Source of the DNA: Pseudomonas capeferrum
GTDB taxonomy: Bacteria; Pseudomonadota; Gammaproteobacteria; Pseudomonadales; Pseudomonadaceae
Direction of reading: 5' to 3'
Assembly: GCF_013523055.1 (NCBI RefSeq)
Contig: NZ_JAAMQM010000016.1
Span: forward strand, 1-64,000
DNA length: 64,000 nt
The position numbers and the translations under genes were made by a program. Numbering within the stretch: position 1 is the stretch's first letter; each line of letters begins with the position of its first letter. Positions 25,426 through 33,495 of the stretch are shown here, one piece after another. Under the pieces are notes generated by a model that saw only the letters and a program-made list of their open reading frames with translations, ran no database searches and was not told the DNA's origin.

Positions 25426-25454
25426 CTGTCGAATAACTGCCATTAAACTGTCAT
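25426..25454 (+). promoter_or_regulatory. PHO box upstream of the T2SS operon
   Basis: CTGTCGA-ATAA-CTGCCAT-TAAA-CTGTCAT: three PhoB heptamers spaced by 4-bp AT-rich linkers, with 5, 6 and 7 of 7 matches to CTGTCAT. This is the standard direct-repeat structure of PhoB sites. It lies 55 bp upstream of the first gene of the operon (25509), where it could overlap a -35 region. It suggests induction under phosphate limitation. Confidence 0.75.
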
Positions 25455-25508
25455 CTAACCTCCGCAATATCCGGGCCCACAGTCAATACGGGTTAAGGAT
25501 GGCGGGGC

Positions 25509-27140
25509 ATGCGCAGACGCGAACTGATCGGTTGGATGGGCGTCGGTGCCATGGCCCCCTTGCTGGGCGCCTGTTCCGCCTGGCCCACGTCCGGCGGTGA
25601 CGGCGGCACGGCGCTCGATCTGCTGTATGTGGCCGACACGCTCGATGCGCGGATGCCAGGGCAGGCCGTGGTCCCCGCTACTCGTCTCGGTCCGGTGACC
25701 CACCTGGGGCGGGCACCGTGGATGACCGGCAGCAGCGCGCGTGCCGGACAGGAAGCATTGGCGCCTCTGCTCGACGCCAGCCTGGCCGACAACGCCCGGT
25801 TGGGCGGCTACGCAGTGCTGGCCACCGTGCTTGAGCAACTGCGGCGCGAAAGCGGCGAGGGCAACTGCCTGACCCTGGAGAACGGCCAAGGCTGGAACGG
25901 CAGCGGGCTGGCCTACCTGACCCAGGGCGAGAGTGGCGTGCAAGGCAGCCGGATGCTGGGCAGCGAGGTTCGAGTCAGTAGTGACGAACGCGTACTCTGG
26001 CCGCGTCGCTGCGCTGGCCTCTATCATCAGTCGGCGGCGGTCACCCTGGGCGCGGGCCTTGCCAGGGACCAGGCCCAAAGCCTGGACATCGAAGCCCTGC
26101 GGATATTTCACAAGGCCGGTCGGCGGATCGCCGTGGTCGGCGTCACGGACCCTTACGCCCAGGACCAGAAAGCCTCGCTCAAACACTGGTATCAATCGCT
26201 GCTGCCGAGCTTCGAGCAGGCGCGGCGCGAGGCCGACCTGGTGGTCGCCCTGGCCGACGTGGGTACCGGCCCGGGCTTGTGGCTGGCCGAGCGGCTGCCT
26301 GAAGTCGATGTGCTCCTCTGTGCTCGCGGCCAGGATTTCTGGCCGACGCCGGTGAACGTCACCCAAGCCAGCGGTCGGCGCGTGCCCGTGCTCTTCGCCG
26401 GGTGCCGCGGTAGCGGCGCGTTCCAGCTGCGGTGCCAGCACGTGGCGGGGCAGTGGCGTTTCGAGGCGCGCTTCCACCCGGCATTCGAACACTCGCTGCC
26501 GCCATCGGGCCAGGCCCGCGCCAGCCAGTTGCGTACGGTGCTCCAGCAACAGCGCACGGGCCATGCGGCCTGGCTGGACCAGCCTCTGGCGCGCGCGCCG
26601 CGAGCCCTGTGGCGACGCGACACCCGAGGGGGGAGCTGGGATCAGTTGTTGCACCAGGCCTTGGCCGATGGCAGCAGCATGCCGATCCTGATGCCGGGCC
26701 TGCGCTATGACTTTCCGTTGCAGGGTGGTGAGTCGATCACCCGTGAACACCTGATCAGCCTGACGGGCGGTTACTCGGCACCCGTGGTGGAAGCCCCTGC
26801 CCGGCAGGTCGCGCAAGTACTGGAAAATGCCGCCGAGCAACTGTTCGGCGATCCGCTGCTGCTGGACAACAGCCAGGACCTGCCGCGCTGGTTCGACCAG
26901 GCCTGGGAGGTCAGCTACAGCCCCATGGGCAAGCGTATCGCCGGCCTGCAGTCCACCGAAGGGCTATGCCGGACCTTCGGCCTGCACTTCGACCCCACGG
27001 CCGGCGAGCCCCTATGGCAACACGTCGAGGCCTGGCTGCGCAGGCAGCCGGAGGACTGGCAGCTTGCGCCATTGCAACTGCCGCAGGTGCGATACGTGCA
27101 AGGGCATCCTGGCTGGCATCCGCGGCAGGTGACCTCTTGA
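25509..27140 (+). CDS. Tat-type lipoprotein related to SoxB/5'-nucleotidases, apparently degenerate
   Basis: A 543-residue protein. The N-terminus MRRRELIGWMGVGAMAPLLGAC combines a twin-arginine-like motif with a lipobox, suggesting export by Tat and lipidation. The body resembles SoxB/UshA-type enzymes: a metallophosphoesterase-like N-terminal part (VDVLLCARGQDFWPTPV corresponds to the family's late metal motif) and a nucleotidase-type C-terminal part (YDFPLQGGESITREHLISLT). Expected metal ligands seem lost: the first D-x-H reads D-T-L and the late histidines read ARGQD. First gene of the T2SS operon; its stop overlaps the gspC start. It may act as an accessory lipoprotein of the secretion system; this is inference. 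Confidence 0.65.
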   Translation: MRRRELIGWMGVGAMAPLLGACSAWPTSGGDGGTALDLLYVADTLDARMPGQAVVPATRLGPVTHLGRAPWMTGSSARAGQEALAPLLDASLADNARLGGYAVLATVLEQLRRESGEGNCLTLENGQGWNGSGLAYLTQGESGVQGSRMLGSEVRVSSDERVLWPRRCAGLYHQSAAVTLGAGLARDQAQSLDIEALRIFHKAGRRIAVVGVTDPYAQDQKASLKHWYQSLLPSFEQARREADLVVALADVGTGPGLWLAERLPEVDVLLCARGQDFWPTPVNVTQASGRRVPVLFAGCRGSGAFQLRCQHVAGQWRFEARFHPAFEHSLPPSGQARASQLRTVLQQQRTGHAAWLDQPLARAPRALWRRDTRGGSWDQLLHQALADGSSMPILMPGLRYDFPLQGGESITREHLISLTGGYSAPVVEAPARQVAQVLENAAEQLFGDPLLLDNSQDLPRWFDQAWEVSYSPMGKRIAGLQSTEGLCRTFGLHFDPTAGEPLWQHVEAWLRRQPEDWQLAPLQLPQVRYVQGHPGWHPRQVTS

Positions 27141-27562
27141 GCCTGGGGCCTCGCCTTCTGCGCGGTCTCGGATTGACCCTGGCAGCCTGGCTCGCCGCGC
27201 AATGTGTCCTGCAACTGGCCAACGAGCCGCGCCCGGCGAATGCCGTCAGGGTTACCGAGACGCCCCTGCCGGGATTGATGATCGGCCACTGGCAGCCTGC
27301 GGCCGACGAGGGCGCCATCCCCCTGACACGCTTGCCGTTGCACTACCTCGGCGGCCTCAAGGCCGAGCCCTTGAGCGCCACCGTGGTGGTGCTGCGCTAT
27401 GGGCAGCAGGTGCGCACGCTCGGCCTTGGCCAGCGACTGGCGCCAGGGATCGTACTTCAGGAGATCGATGGCCAAGGCCTGATCTTCGATAACCAGGGGC
27501 GGCGCGAACGTCTGCCCTGGCCGCCACGGCCCGCCGTGACCGGCTTCAAGCGGCAAGGATGA
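27137..27562 (+). CDS. gspC: Short type II secretion protein GspC (XcpP-like)
   Basis: A 141-residue bitopic inner-membrane protein: one N-terminal helix (LGLTLAAWLAAQCVLQL), then a homology-region domain ending in GLIFDNQGRRERL. It lacks the PDZ or coiled-coil domain found in longer GspC proteins (about 230-300 residues). GspC links the inner-membrane platform to the secretin. The start is TTG 27137, overlapping the preceding TGA (TTGA). The frame is open further upstream inside the previous gene, but that part is a shadow. It is immediately followed by gspD. Confidence 0.75.
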   Translation: MSLGPRLLRGLGLTLAAWLAAQCVLQLANEPRPANAVRVTETPLPGLMIGHWQPAADEGAIPLTRLPLHYLGGLKAEPLSATVVVLRYGQQVRTLGLGQRLAPGIVLQEIDGQGLIFDNQGRRERLPWPPRPAVTGFKRQG

Positions 27563-29527
27563 ATGATGATCGCAAGATACTGCCTGGTCGGCCTGCTGAG
27601 CCTGTCCGCTTCACTGGCCTGGGCCGAAGAGCCACAGGTGCTGGACGAGGGCGGCACGCCGGTCTACGAGGTCAATTTCGTCGACACCGACCTGGGCGAG
27701 TTCATCGACAGCGTGTCGCGCATCACGGGTACCACCTTCATCGTCGACCCACGGGTCAAGGGCAAGGTCACCGTACGCACGGTGGACCTGCATGACGCGC
27801 AAGCCATCTATGACATCTTCCTCGCCCAACTGCGGGCCCAGGGTTACGCGGCGGTAGACCTGCCCAACGGCAGCGTGAAGATCGTCCCCGACCAGGCGGC
27901 GCGCCTGGAACCCGTGCCTGTCGAGACCGCCGGCCAGCGCGGCGAAGGCAGTGATGGCGTCGCCACGCGTGTGTTCAACGTGCGCAACGCCGCCAGTGAG
28001 CAGATGCTCGGCATTCTCAAGCCGCTGATCGATCCGCGTGTCGGTGTCATCACCCCATACCCGGCCGCGAACCTGCTGGTGGTGACCGATTGGCGCAGCA
28101 ATCTGGAACGTATCGACAGCCTGCTGCGCCAGCTCGATCAGGTCAGCGACGAACCCTTGCAGGTCATGCCGCTGAGTCATGCGAGCGCCGCCGACACCAG
28201 TCAGCTGATTACCCGTTTGCTGGAGCGCGAGCAAGGGGGCGACAGCGCCCAGGTGGTCGCCGACCCGCGCAGCAATGCGTTGTTAGTACGGGGCAGTGCC
28301 GACAGTCGGGAACGTGTGCGCGCGTTGCTGGCCCAGCTCGACCGGCCGAGCGACAACCTGCACAACACCAATACCCAGGTGATGTACCTGCGCCATGCCA
28401 ATGCAGGGGAAGTGGTCAAGGTCTTGCGCGGTCTCAGCCAAGAGGGCGCGGTGCCCGCCACCGAAGGCGAAGGCGAGGGCGAAGGCAAGGACAAGCCGGT
28501 GATCACCGCCAGTGATTCGGGTATCCGCCTGGAGTACGAAGAAGGCACCAACGCCATCGTCATGGTCGGCCCCGACAGCGAACTGGCGGCTTACCGCAGC
28601 ATCGTCGAACAGCTGGACATCCGTCGCGCACAGGTGGTGGTCGAAGCGATCATCGCCGAAGTCTCGGACACCCGCGCCGAAGAGCTGGGCGTGCAATGGT
28701 TGTTCGCCGACGAGAACCTGGGCGCCGGCATCGTCAACTTCGGCAGCAACGGGGTGAACATCGCCACTGTCGCCGGGGCAGCCGCCAGCGGCGACAGCTC
28801 GGCGCTGGGCGATCTGCTCTCGGCGACCGCCGGGGCCACCGCGGGCATCGGCCATTTCGGCGGGGGCTTCAATTTCGCCATGCTGGTCAACGCGCTCAAG
28901 GGCAAGACCGGTTTCAACCTGCTCTCCACGCCCACCCTGCTGACCCTGGACAACGCCGAGGCGTCGATCCTGGTGGGCCAGGAAGTGCCCTTCGTCACAG
29001 GCTCGGTGACCCAGAACAACGCCAACCCCTACCAGACCATCGAGCGCAAGGAAGTCGGGGTCAAGCTGCGCATCAAGCCTCAGGTCAACATCGATAACAG
29101 CGTGCGCCTGGATATCGTCCAGGAAGTGTCGTCGATCGCCGACAGCGCGAGCGCCAGCGACGTGATCACCAACAAGCGCGAGATCAAGACCAAGGTCATG
29201 GTCGAAGACAATGGCCTGGTGATCCTGGGCGGCCTGATCAGCGATGAACACAGCACCAGCAACCAGAGAGTGCCTTTGCTGGGCGACATCCCTGTGCTGG
29301 GCCGGCTGTTCCGCTCCGATGCCAACCGCGGCGTGAAGCAGAACCTGATGGTCTTCATCCGCCCTCGCATCCTGCGTGATGGCCAGAGCCTGGCAAGCCT
29401 GAGCCAGGAAAAGTACCGACACCTGCAGACCACCACCGCTCTCAAGCTGCCTGGGCAGGCCGATGAAGCCGCGTTGCTGCAGGCCTTTCCTGCCAGTCGG
29501 GCGCGGCTGGACGGTGGCGACTGGTGA
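27563..29527 (+). CDS. gspD: Type II secretion secretin GspD (XcpQ-like)
   Basis: A 654-residue outer-membrane secretin. A signal peptide (about 1-23, ASLAWA|EEP) is followed by N0 (YEVNFVDTDLGEFIDSVSRI), N1-N3 repeats and the C-terminal secretin domain with VPFVTGSV, ERKEVGVKLRIKPQ and VEDNGLVILGGLISDE. The N3 domain contains an E/G-rich insert (EGEGEGEGKDK) near residue 310. It forms the multimeric outer-membrane gate. There is no obvious pilotin in the window. ATG 27563 directly follows the gspC stop; ATG 27566 is an alternative. Confidence 0.95.
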   Translation: MMIARYCLVGLLSLSASLAWAEEPQVLDEGGTPVYEVNFVDTDLGEFIDSVSRITGTTFIVDPRVKGKVTVRTVDLHDAQAIYDIFLAQLRAQGYAAVDLPNGSVKIVPDQAARLEPVPVETAGQRGEGSDGVATRVFNVRNAASEQMLGILKPLIDPRVGVITPYPAANLLVVTDWRSNLERIDSLLRQLDQVSDEPLQVMPLSHASAADTSQLITRLLEREQGGDSAQVVADPRSNALLVRGSADSRERVRALLAQLDRPSDNLHNTNTQVMYLRHANAGEVVKVLRGLSQEGAVPATEGEGEGEGKDKPVITASDSGIRLEYEEGTNAIVMVGPDSELAAYRSIVEQLDIRRAQVVVEAIIAEVSDTRAEELGVQWLFADENLGAGIVNFGSNGVNIATVAGAAASGDSSALGDLLSATAGATAGIGHFGGGFNFAMLVNALKGKTGFNLLSTPTLLTLDNAEASILVGQEVPFVTGSVTQNNANPYQTIERKEVGVKLRIKPQVNIDNSVRLDIVQEVSSIADSASASDVITNKREIKTKVMVEDNGLVILGGLISDEHSTSNQRVPLLGDIPVLGRLFRSDANRGVKQNLMVFIRPRILRDGQSLASLSQEKYRHLQTTTALKLPGQADEAALLQAFPASRARLDGGDW

Positions 29528-30975
29528 TGCTGCCCTATCGCATGGCGCGTCAGGCCGGTCTGGCCATGTCGCCTGGCGCCGAGGGCTGGCAGCTGTGGCT
29601 GCGCCGTGATGCCGACAGTGATCAATTACAGGAGCTGTTGCGCGTTCATGGCCAGCCGGCGGTGCTGCATCGGCTGGACGACAAGGCCTTCGATGAACGG
29701 CTCGGCCAGCTGTACCAGGCCGGCGAGGCCGCGACCGCCGCATTGATCGAAGGCATTGGCGAGCATGTCGACCTCGACAGCCTGATGAGCGAACTGCCGC
29801 GCATCGAAGACCTGCTCGAAAGCGACGACGAGGCGCCGGTGATCCGGCTGATCAACGGCCTGTTCGGCCAGGCGCTGCGTCTGCGCGCGTCGGATATCCA
29901 TATCGAGACCTTCGAGCAGAGCCTGGTCGTGCGTCTGCGAGTCGATGGCCACCTGCGCGAGGTCCTGCGTCCGCCGCGGGCGCTATCGGCCATGCTGGTG
30001 TCACGGATCAAGGTGATGGCGCGTCTGGACATCGCCGAGAAACGCCAGCCCCAGGATGGACGCATCACCCTGCGTGCCGCTGGACGCGAGGTGGACGTGC
30101 GCGTCTCGACGCTGCCAGGCATTCACGGCGAACGGGTGGTGATGCGCGTGCTGGACAAACAGGCCAGCCTGTTGGCGCTGGACAATCTCGGCATGCCCGA
30201 CGCCGTGCTGCTCGGACTGCGCGCCTGTCTCGGACGCCCCAACGGCATCGTCCTCAGCACCGGGCCGACCGGTTCGGGCAAGACCACCACCCTCTACGCC
30301 AGCCTCAACAGCCTCAACGATGGCAGCCGCAACATCCTCACCGTCGAGGATCCGGTGGAGTACGCCATCACCGGCATCGGCCAGACGGCAATCAACCCGC
30401 GCGCCGGCCTGACCTTCGCCAGCGGCCTGCGCGCGATCCTGCGCCAGGACCCGGACGTGATCATGCTCGGCGAAATCCGTGACCGCGAAACGGCGCAGAT
30501 CGCCGTCCAGGCCAGCCTGACCGGTCACCTGGTGCTCTCGACCCTGCACACCAACAGCGCCGTGGGCGCGGTGACGCGCTTGCGCGACATGGGCGTCGAG
30601 CCCTTCCTGATCGCTTCGTGCCTGCGTGGCGTGCTGGCCCAGCGCCTGGTTCGGCGCCTGTGCAGCTGCGCCGCGCCGCAACCCTTGCAGCCCGCGGAAC
30701 GGCAATTGTGGCCCGAGCTGGCGTCCCTGGCCCAGAGCTATCACGCGGTGGGCTGCGAGTCGTGTCAAGGCAGTGGCTACATCGGGCGCCTGGGGTTGTA
30801 CGAGTTCGTCGAGCTGGATGCCGGCCTCATCGCCTTGCTCTACGACGGTGCCAGCGAAGTGGCGATGCAGGCCTACCTGGCCGAACGACGCCAGAGCCTG
30901 CTGGCCATGGCCAGAGATTGCCTGGCCCGAGGCGAGACCAGCCTTGCCGAAGTGCTCCGCGCGGTGCAGGGCTGA
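29527..30975 (+). CDS. gspE: Type II secretion ATPase GspE (XcpR-like)
   Basis: A 482-residue traffic ATPase powering pseudopilus assembly. An N-terminal domain (LDSLMSELPRIEDLLESDDE) is followed by the NTPase with Walker A GPTGSGKTT near residues 246-254, an Asp box, Walker B IMLGEIRDRETA and a His box (LSTLHTNSA). A C-terminal zinc-binding tetracysteine module is present (C-S-C-A, then GCESCQGSGYIGR). The gspD stop overlaps ATG 29527 (TGATG); GTG 29524 is an alternative start. It acts at the cytoplasmic face with GspL and GspF. Confidence 0.96.
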   Translation: MLPYRMARQAGLAMSPGAEGWQLWLRRDADSDQLQELLRVHGQPAVLHRLDDKAFDERLGQLYQAGEAATAALIEGIGEHVDLDSLMSELPRIEDLLESDDEAPVIRLINGLFGQALRLRASDIHIETFEQSLVVRLRVDGHLREVLRPPRALSAMLVSRIKVMARLDIAEKRQPQDGRITLRAAGREVDVRVSTLPGIHGERVVMRVLDKQASLLALDNLGMPDAVLLGLRACLGRPNGIVLSTGPTGSGKTTTLYASLNSLNDGSRNILTVEDPVEYAITGIGQTAINPRAGLTFASGLRAILRQDPDVIMLGEIRDRETAQIAVQASLTGHLVLSTLHTNSAVGAVTRLRDMGVEPFLIASCLRGVLAQRLVRRLCSCAAPQPLQPAERQLWPELASLAQSYHAVGCESCQGSGYIGRLGLYEFVELDAGLIALLYDGASEVAMQAYLAERRQSLLAMARDCLARGETSLAEVLRAVQG

Positions 30976-30978
30976 GCC

Positions 30979-32181
30979 ATGCCGACCTATCGTTACCAGG
31001 CCGTGGACCTCGCCGGCAAGTCGCACAAGGCCAGCGTCCAGGCCGACAGCGAACGGCATGCCCGGCAGTTGCTGCGCGAGCAGGGCCTGTTCGCTCGCCA
31101 GTTGCAGCGTCATGAGGCCGGGCGGGCGAAGTCTCGTCGGCAGCGCCTGACTCGCGCCCAGCTGTGCGAGTTGACCCGTCAGCTATCGACGCTGGTCGGA
31201 GCCGGTATCGCCTTGGTCGATGCGCTCGCCACGTTGGAGCGGCAGTTGCGCCAACCTGCCTTGCACGGCTTGCTGGTGTCGTTGCGCGGTTCACTGGCCG
31301 AAGGCTTGGGTCTGGCGCGCAGCCTCGCACGCCAAGGGGCGCCGTTCACCGGTCTTTACTGCGCGCTGGTCGAGGCCGGCGAGCGTTCCGGGCGCCTGGC
31401 CCAGGTGCTGGAGCGGCTTGCCGATCACTTGGAACAGGTCCAGCGGCAACAGCACAAGGCGCGCACGGCATTGATCTATCCCAGCGTGCTGATGGGCGTG
31501 TCGCTGGCCGTGGTGGTCGGCTTGATGACCTTCGTGGTGCCCAAGCTTACCGAGCAATTCGCGCACTCCGGGCAGAGCCTGCCGTTGCTGACATCCCTAC
31601 TGATCGGCCTCAGTCAGGGGCTGGTCATGGCTGGTCCCTGGCTGCTCGGCCTGGGCCTGCTGCTGGCGCTGGGCGCCAGCTGGCTGCTGCGCAAGCCGCA
31701 GTGGTGCCTGCGCCGCGACCAGTGGCTGCTACGCCTGCCGCGTATCGGGACGCTGCTGCAGGTGCTGGAAAGCGCGCGCCTGGCCCGCAGCTTGGCGATC
31801 CTCGTCGGCAGTGGCGTGGCCCTGCTCGAAGCCTTGCAAGTGGCCACCGCCACGGTCAACAACCGCCGCGTGCGCCTGGCCCTTGAGCAGGTCGGGCGGC
31901 AGGTGCAGGGCGGCACCAGCCTGCACCGCGCCCTGGACGCCAGCGGCCAGTTCCCGCCGCTGCTGGTGAACATGGTCGGCAGTGGCGAGGCCAGCGGCAC
32001 CCTGGCGGACATGCTCGAACGGGTGGCCGATGACCAGGAGCGGGGCTTCGCCCGTCAGGTCGACACCGCCATGGCGCTTTTCGAACCCCTGATGATCCTG
32101 GTGATGGGCGGCGTCGTGCTGTTTATCGTGCTGGCGGTACTGCTGCCGATCATGCAACTGAACCAGGGTCTGCAACTGTGA
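30979..32181 (+). CDS. gspF: Type II secretion inner-membrane platform protein GspF (XcpS-like)
   Basis: A 400-residue polytopic protein of the GspF/PilC family: an N-terminal MPTYRYQAVDLAGKSHKASV domain, two repeated cytoplasmic helical domains (QLCELTRQLSTLVGAGIALVD near residue 55; LARSLAILVGSGVALLEALQ near 262), three transmembrane helices and the terminal FEPLMILVMGGVVLFIVLAV. It is the platform around which pseudopilins assemble. It starts 3 bp after gspE. Confidence 0.96.
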   Translation: MPTYRYQAVDLAGKSHKASVQADSERHARQLLREQGLFARQLQRHEAGRAKSRRQRLTRAQLCELTRQLSTLVGAGIALVDALATLERQLRQPALHGLLVSLRGSLAEGLGLARSLARQGAPFTGLYCALVEAGERSGRLAQVLERLADHLEQVQRQQHKARTALIYPSVLMGVSLAVVVGLMTFVVPKLTEQFAHSGQSLPLLTSLLIGLSQGLVMAGPWLLGLGLLLALGASWLLRKPQWCLRRDQWLLRLPRIGTLLQVLESARLARSLAILVGSGVALLEALQVATATVNNRRVRLALEQVGRQVQGGTSLHRALDASGQFPPLLVNMVGSGEASGTLADMLERVADDQERGFARQVDTAMALFEPLMILVMGGVVLFIVLAVLLPIMQLNQGLQL

Positions 32182-32194
32182 CAAGGAGAACGAC

Positions 32195-32629
32195 ATGCAA
32201 AGACGACGCGCGCACCAGGCTGGTTTCACCCTGATGGAAATCATGGTGGTGATCTTCATCATCGGCCTGCTCATCGCCGTGGTGGCGCCCAGCGTGCTGG
32301 GCAACCAGGACAAGGCCATGCGGCAGAAGGTCATGGCCGACCTGGCGACGCTGGAGCAGGCGCTGGACATGTACCGGCTGGACAACCTGCGCTTCCCGAG
32401 CAACGAACAGGGGCTTGCCGCACTGGTCAAGCGGCCGCAGCAAGAGCCGGTACCACGTGCCTGGCGTAGCGACGGCTACATCCGACGCTTGCCTGAAGAT
32501 CCGTGGGGCACACCGTATCAGTACCGCATGCCGGGCGAACATGGTCGGGTCGATGTCTTCTCGCTTGGCGCCGACGGGATGGCCGGGGGCGAGGACCTGG
32601 ACGCCGACCTGGGTAACTGGGCGCTGTGA
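32195..32629 (+). CDS. gspG: Major pseudopilin GspG (XcpT-like)
   Basis: A 144-residue pseudopilin. The basic leader MQRRRAHQAG is cleaved before F11; E15 is the conserved +5 glutamate in AGFTLMEIMVVIFIIGLL. The family C-terminal pattern EDPWGTPYQYRMPGEHG and the calcium-loop-like GADGMAGGEDLDADLGNW follow. It forms the body of the pseudopilus. It starts 13 bp after gspF with AAGGAG upstream. Its TGA overlaps a GTG (GTGA, 32626-32629) that opens the frame running through the tandem array into gspH. Confidence 0.96.
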   Translation: MQRRRAHQAGFTLMEIMVVIFIIGLLIAVVAPSVLGNQDKAMRQKVMADLATLEQALDMYRLDNLRFPSNEQGLAALVKRPQQEPVPRAWRSDGYIRRLPEDPWGTPYQYRMPGEHGRVDVFSLGADGMAGGEDLDADLGNWAL

Positions 32630-32643
32630 CCTGGCTGACTCGG

Positions 32644-33003
32644 TCCAGGCAGCAGACCCGGTCCAAACGGCAGGCCTGGTCCAAATGGCAGGCCTGTTCC
32701 AAATGGCAGGCCTGTTCCAAATGGCAAGCCTGGCCCAAACGGCAGGCCTGTTCCAAATGGCAAACCTGGCCCAAATGGCAGACCTGTTCCAAATGGCAAA
32801 CCTGGTCCAAATGGCAAACCTGGCCCAAATGGCAGACCTGCTCCAAATGGCAGACCTGTTCCAAATGGCAAACCTGGCCCAAATGGCAGACCTGTTCCAA
32901 ATGGCAGGCCTGCTCCAAATGGCAGACCTGGCCCAAATGGCAAACCTGCTTCAAATGGCAGACCTGTTCCAAATGGCAAACCTGGTCCAAATGGCAGACT
33001 CGG
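32644..33003 (+). repeat. 18-bp tandem repeat array between gspG and gspH
   Basis: About 19 direct copies of an 18-bp unit, consensus TCCAAATGGCAGACCTGT with few variants, preceded by one degenerate copy and followed by another. There are no spacers between units. All reading frames stay open through it. In the gspH frame each unit encodes S/P-K-W-Q-A/T-W/C. As 18 is a multiple of 3, changes in copy number keep the frame. It splits an otherwise tightly packed operon. Confidence 0.95.
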
Positions 33004-33007
33004 TCCC

Positions 33008-33037
33008 GGTGGCGAGCGGGCTTGCCCCGCGATAGCG
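33008..33037 (+). repeat. REP-like remnant after the tandem array
   Basis: GGTGGCGAGCGGGCTTGCCC followed by CGCGATAGCG, a single REP-type unit with an internal GCGGGC..GCCCCGC hairpin. It resembles the arms of the inverted repeat at 20446-20565. It lies between the array and the conserved start of GspH. Confidence 0.65.
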
Positions 33038-33057
33038 CCCGCAAGAGCGCCCCCCTC

Positions 33058-33495
33058 TTGTCTGGCCAGCGTGGGTTCAGCCTGATCGAGATGCTCGTGG
33101 TGCTGGCGATCGCCGGATTGATGACCGGCCTCAGCGTGGCTTGGCTCGACAGCGGCAAGGCAGGCATGGATCAGGCCCTCGCGCGCTTGGCGGCGCAGAC
33201 GCGCGAGCAGGCCGCGCTGGCGCGACATGCAGGGCAACTGAGGGGGTTGCGCTGGAATGGCCAGCACCCGGAATTCGTCCGTCGCGTGAACGGCGGCTGG
33301 GTGGTCGAGCCCGTCCGGCTCGGCGCATGGCCCAAGGGCTTGCGTCCGGATTGGCCGGCAAGCCAGGTACCGCCGCTGGTATTCACGCCCGAAGGCTGGG
33401 CGCAGCCCGGCAGCGTGTTGTGGCAGGGTGTCGAAGGCCGTCAGCGCTGGCAATGGAGCCGGGACGGCCGTCTGCAGGTGGCGGTGATGCCATGA
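33058..33495 (+). CDS. gspH: Minor pseudopilin GspH (XcpU-like), start uncertain because of upstream repeat array
   Basis: GspH is recognised from QRG|FSLIEMLVVLAIAGLMTGL, the prepilin cleavage site with E at +5, followed by a ~135-residue domain. TTG 33058 gives a 145-residue protein with the normal short leader MSGQRG, but it has no good RBS. The alternative is GTG 32626, which overlaps the gspG stop (GTGA) like the other junctions of this operon and would add 144 residues: the repeat-encoded K-W-Q-rich stretch plus the REP-encoded part. No ATG lies in this frame between them. Prepilin leaders are normally under ~30 residues. GspH starts the pseudopilus tip complex. Its stop overlaps gspI by 4 bp. 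Confidence 0.75.
   Translation: MSGQRGFSLIEMLVVLAIAGLMTGLSVAWLDSGKAGMDQALARLAAQTREQAALARHAGQLRGLRWNGQHPEFVRRVNGGWVVEPVRLGAWPKGLRPDWPASQVPPLVFTPEGWAQPGSVLWQGVEGRQRWQWSRDGRLQVAVMP

Noticed and set aside
32644..33003. CRISPR array
   Set aside because: Units are directly adjacent 18-mers without unique spacers and no cas genes lie nearby; it is a minisatellite-type repeat.
32518..33453. 311-residue minus-strand ORF with G-L-P-F-G repeats, collagen-like in look
   Set aside because: Product of reading the 18-bp array backwards; all six frames are open through the array, so openness is no evidence of coding.
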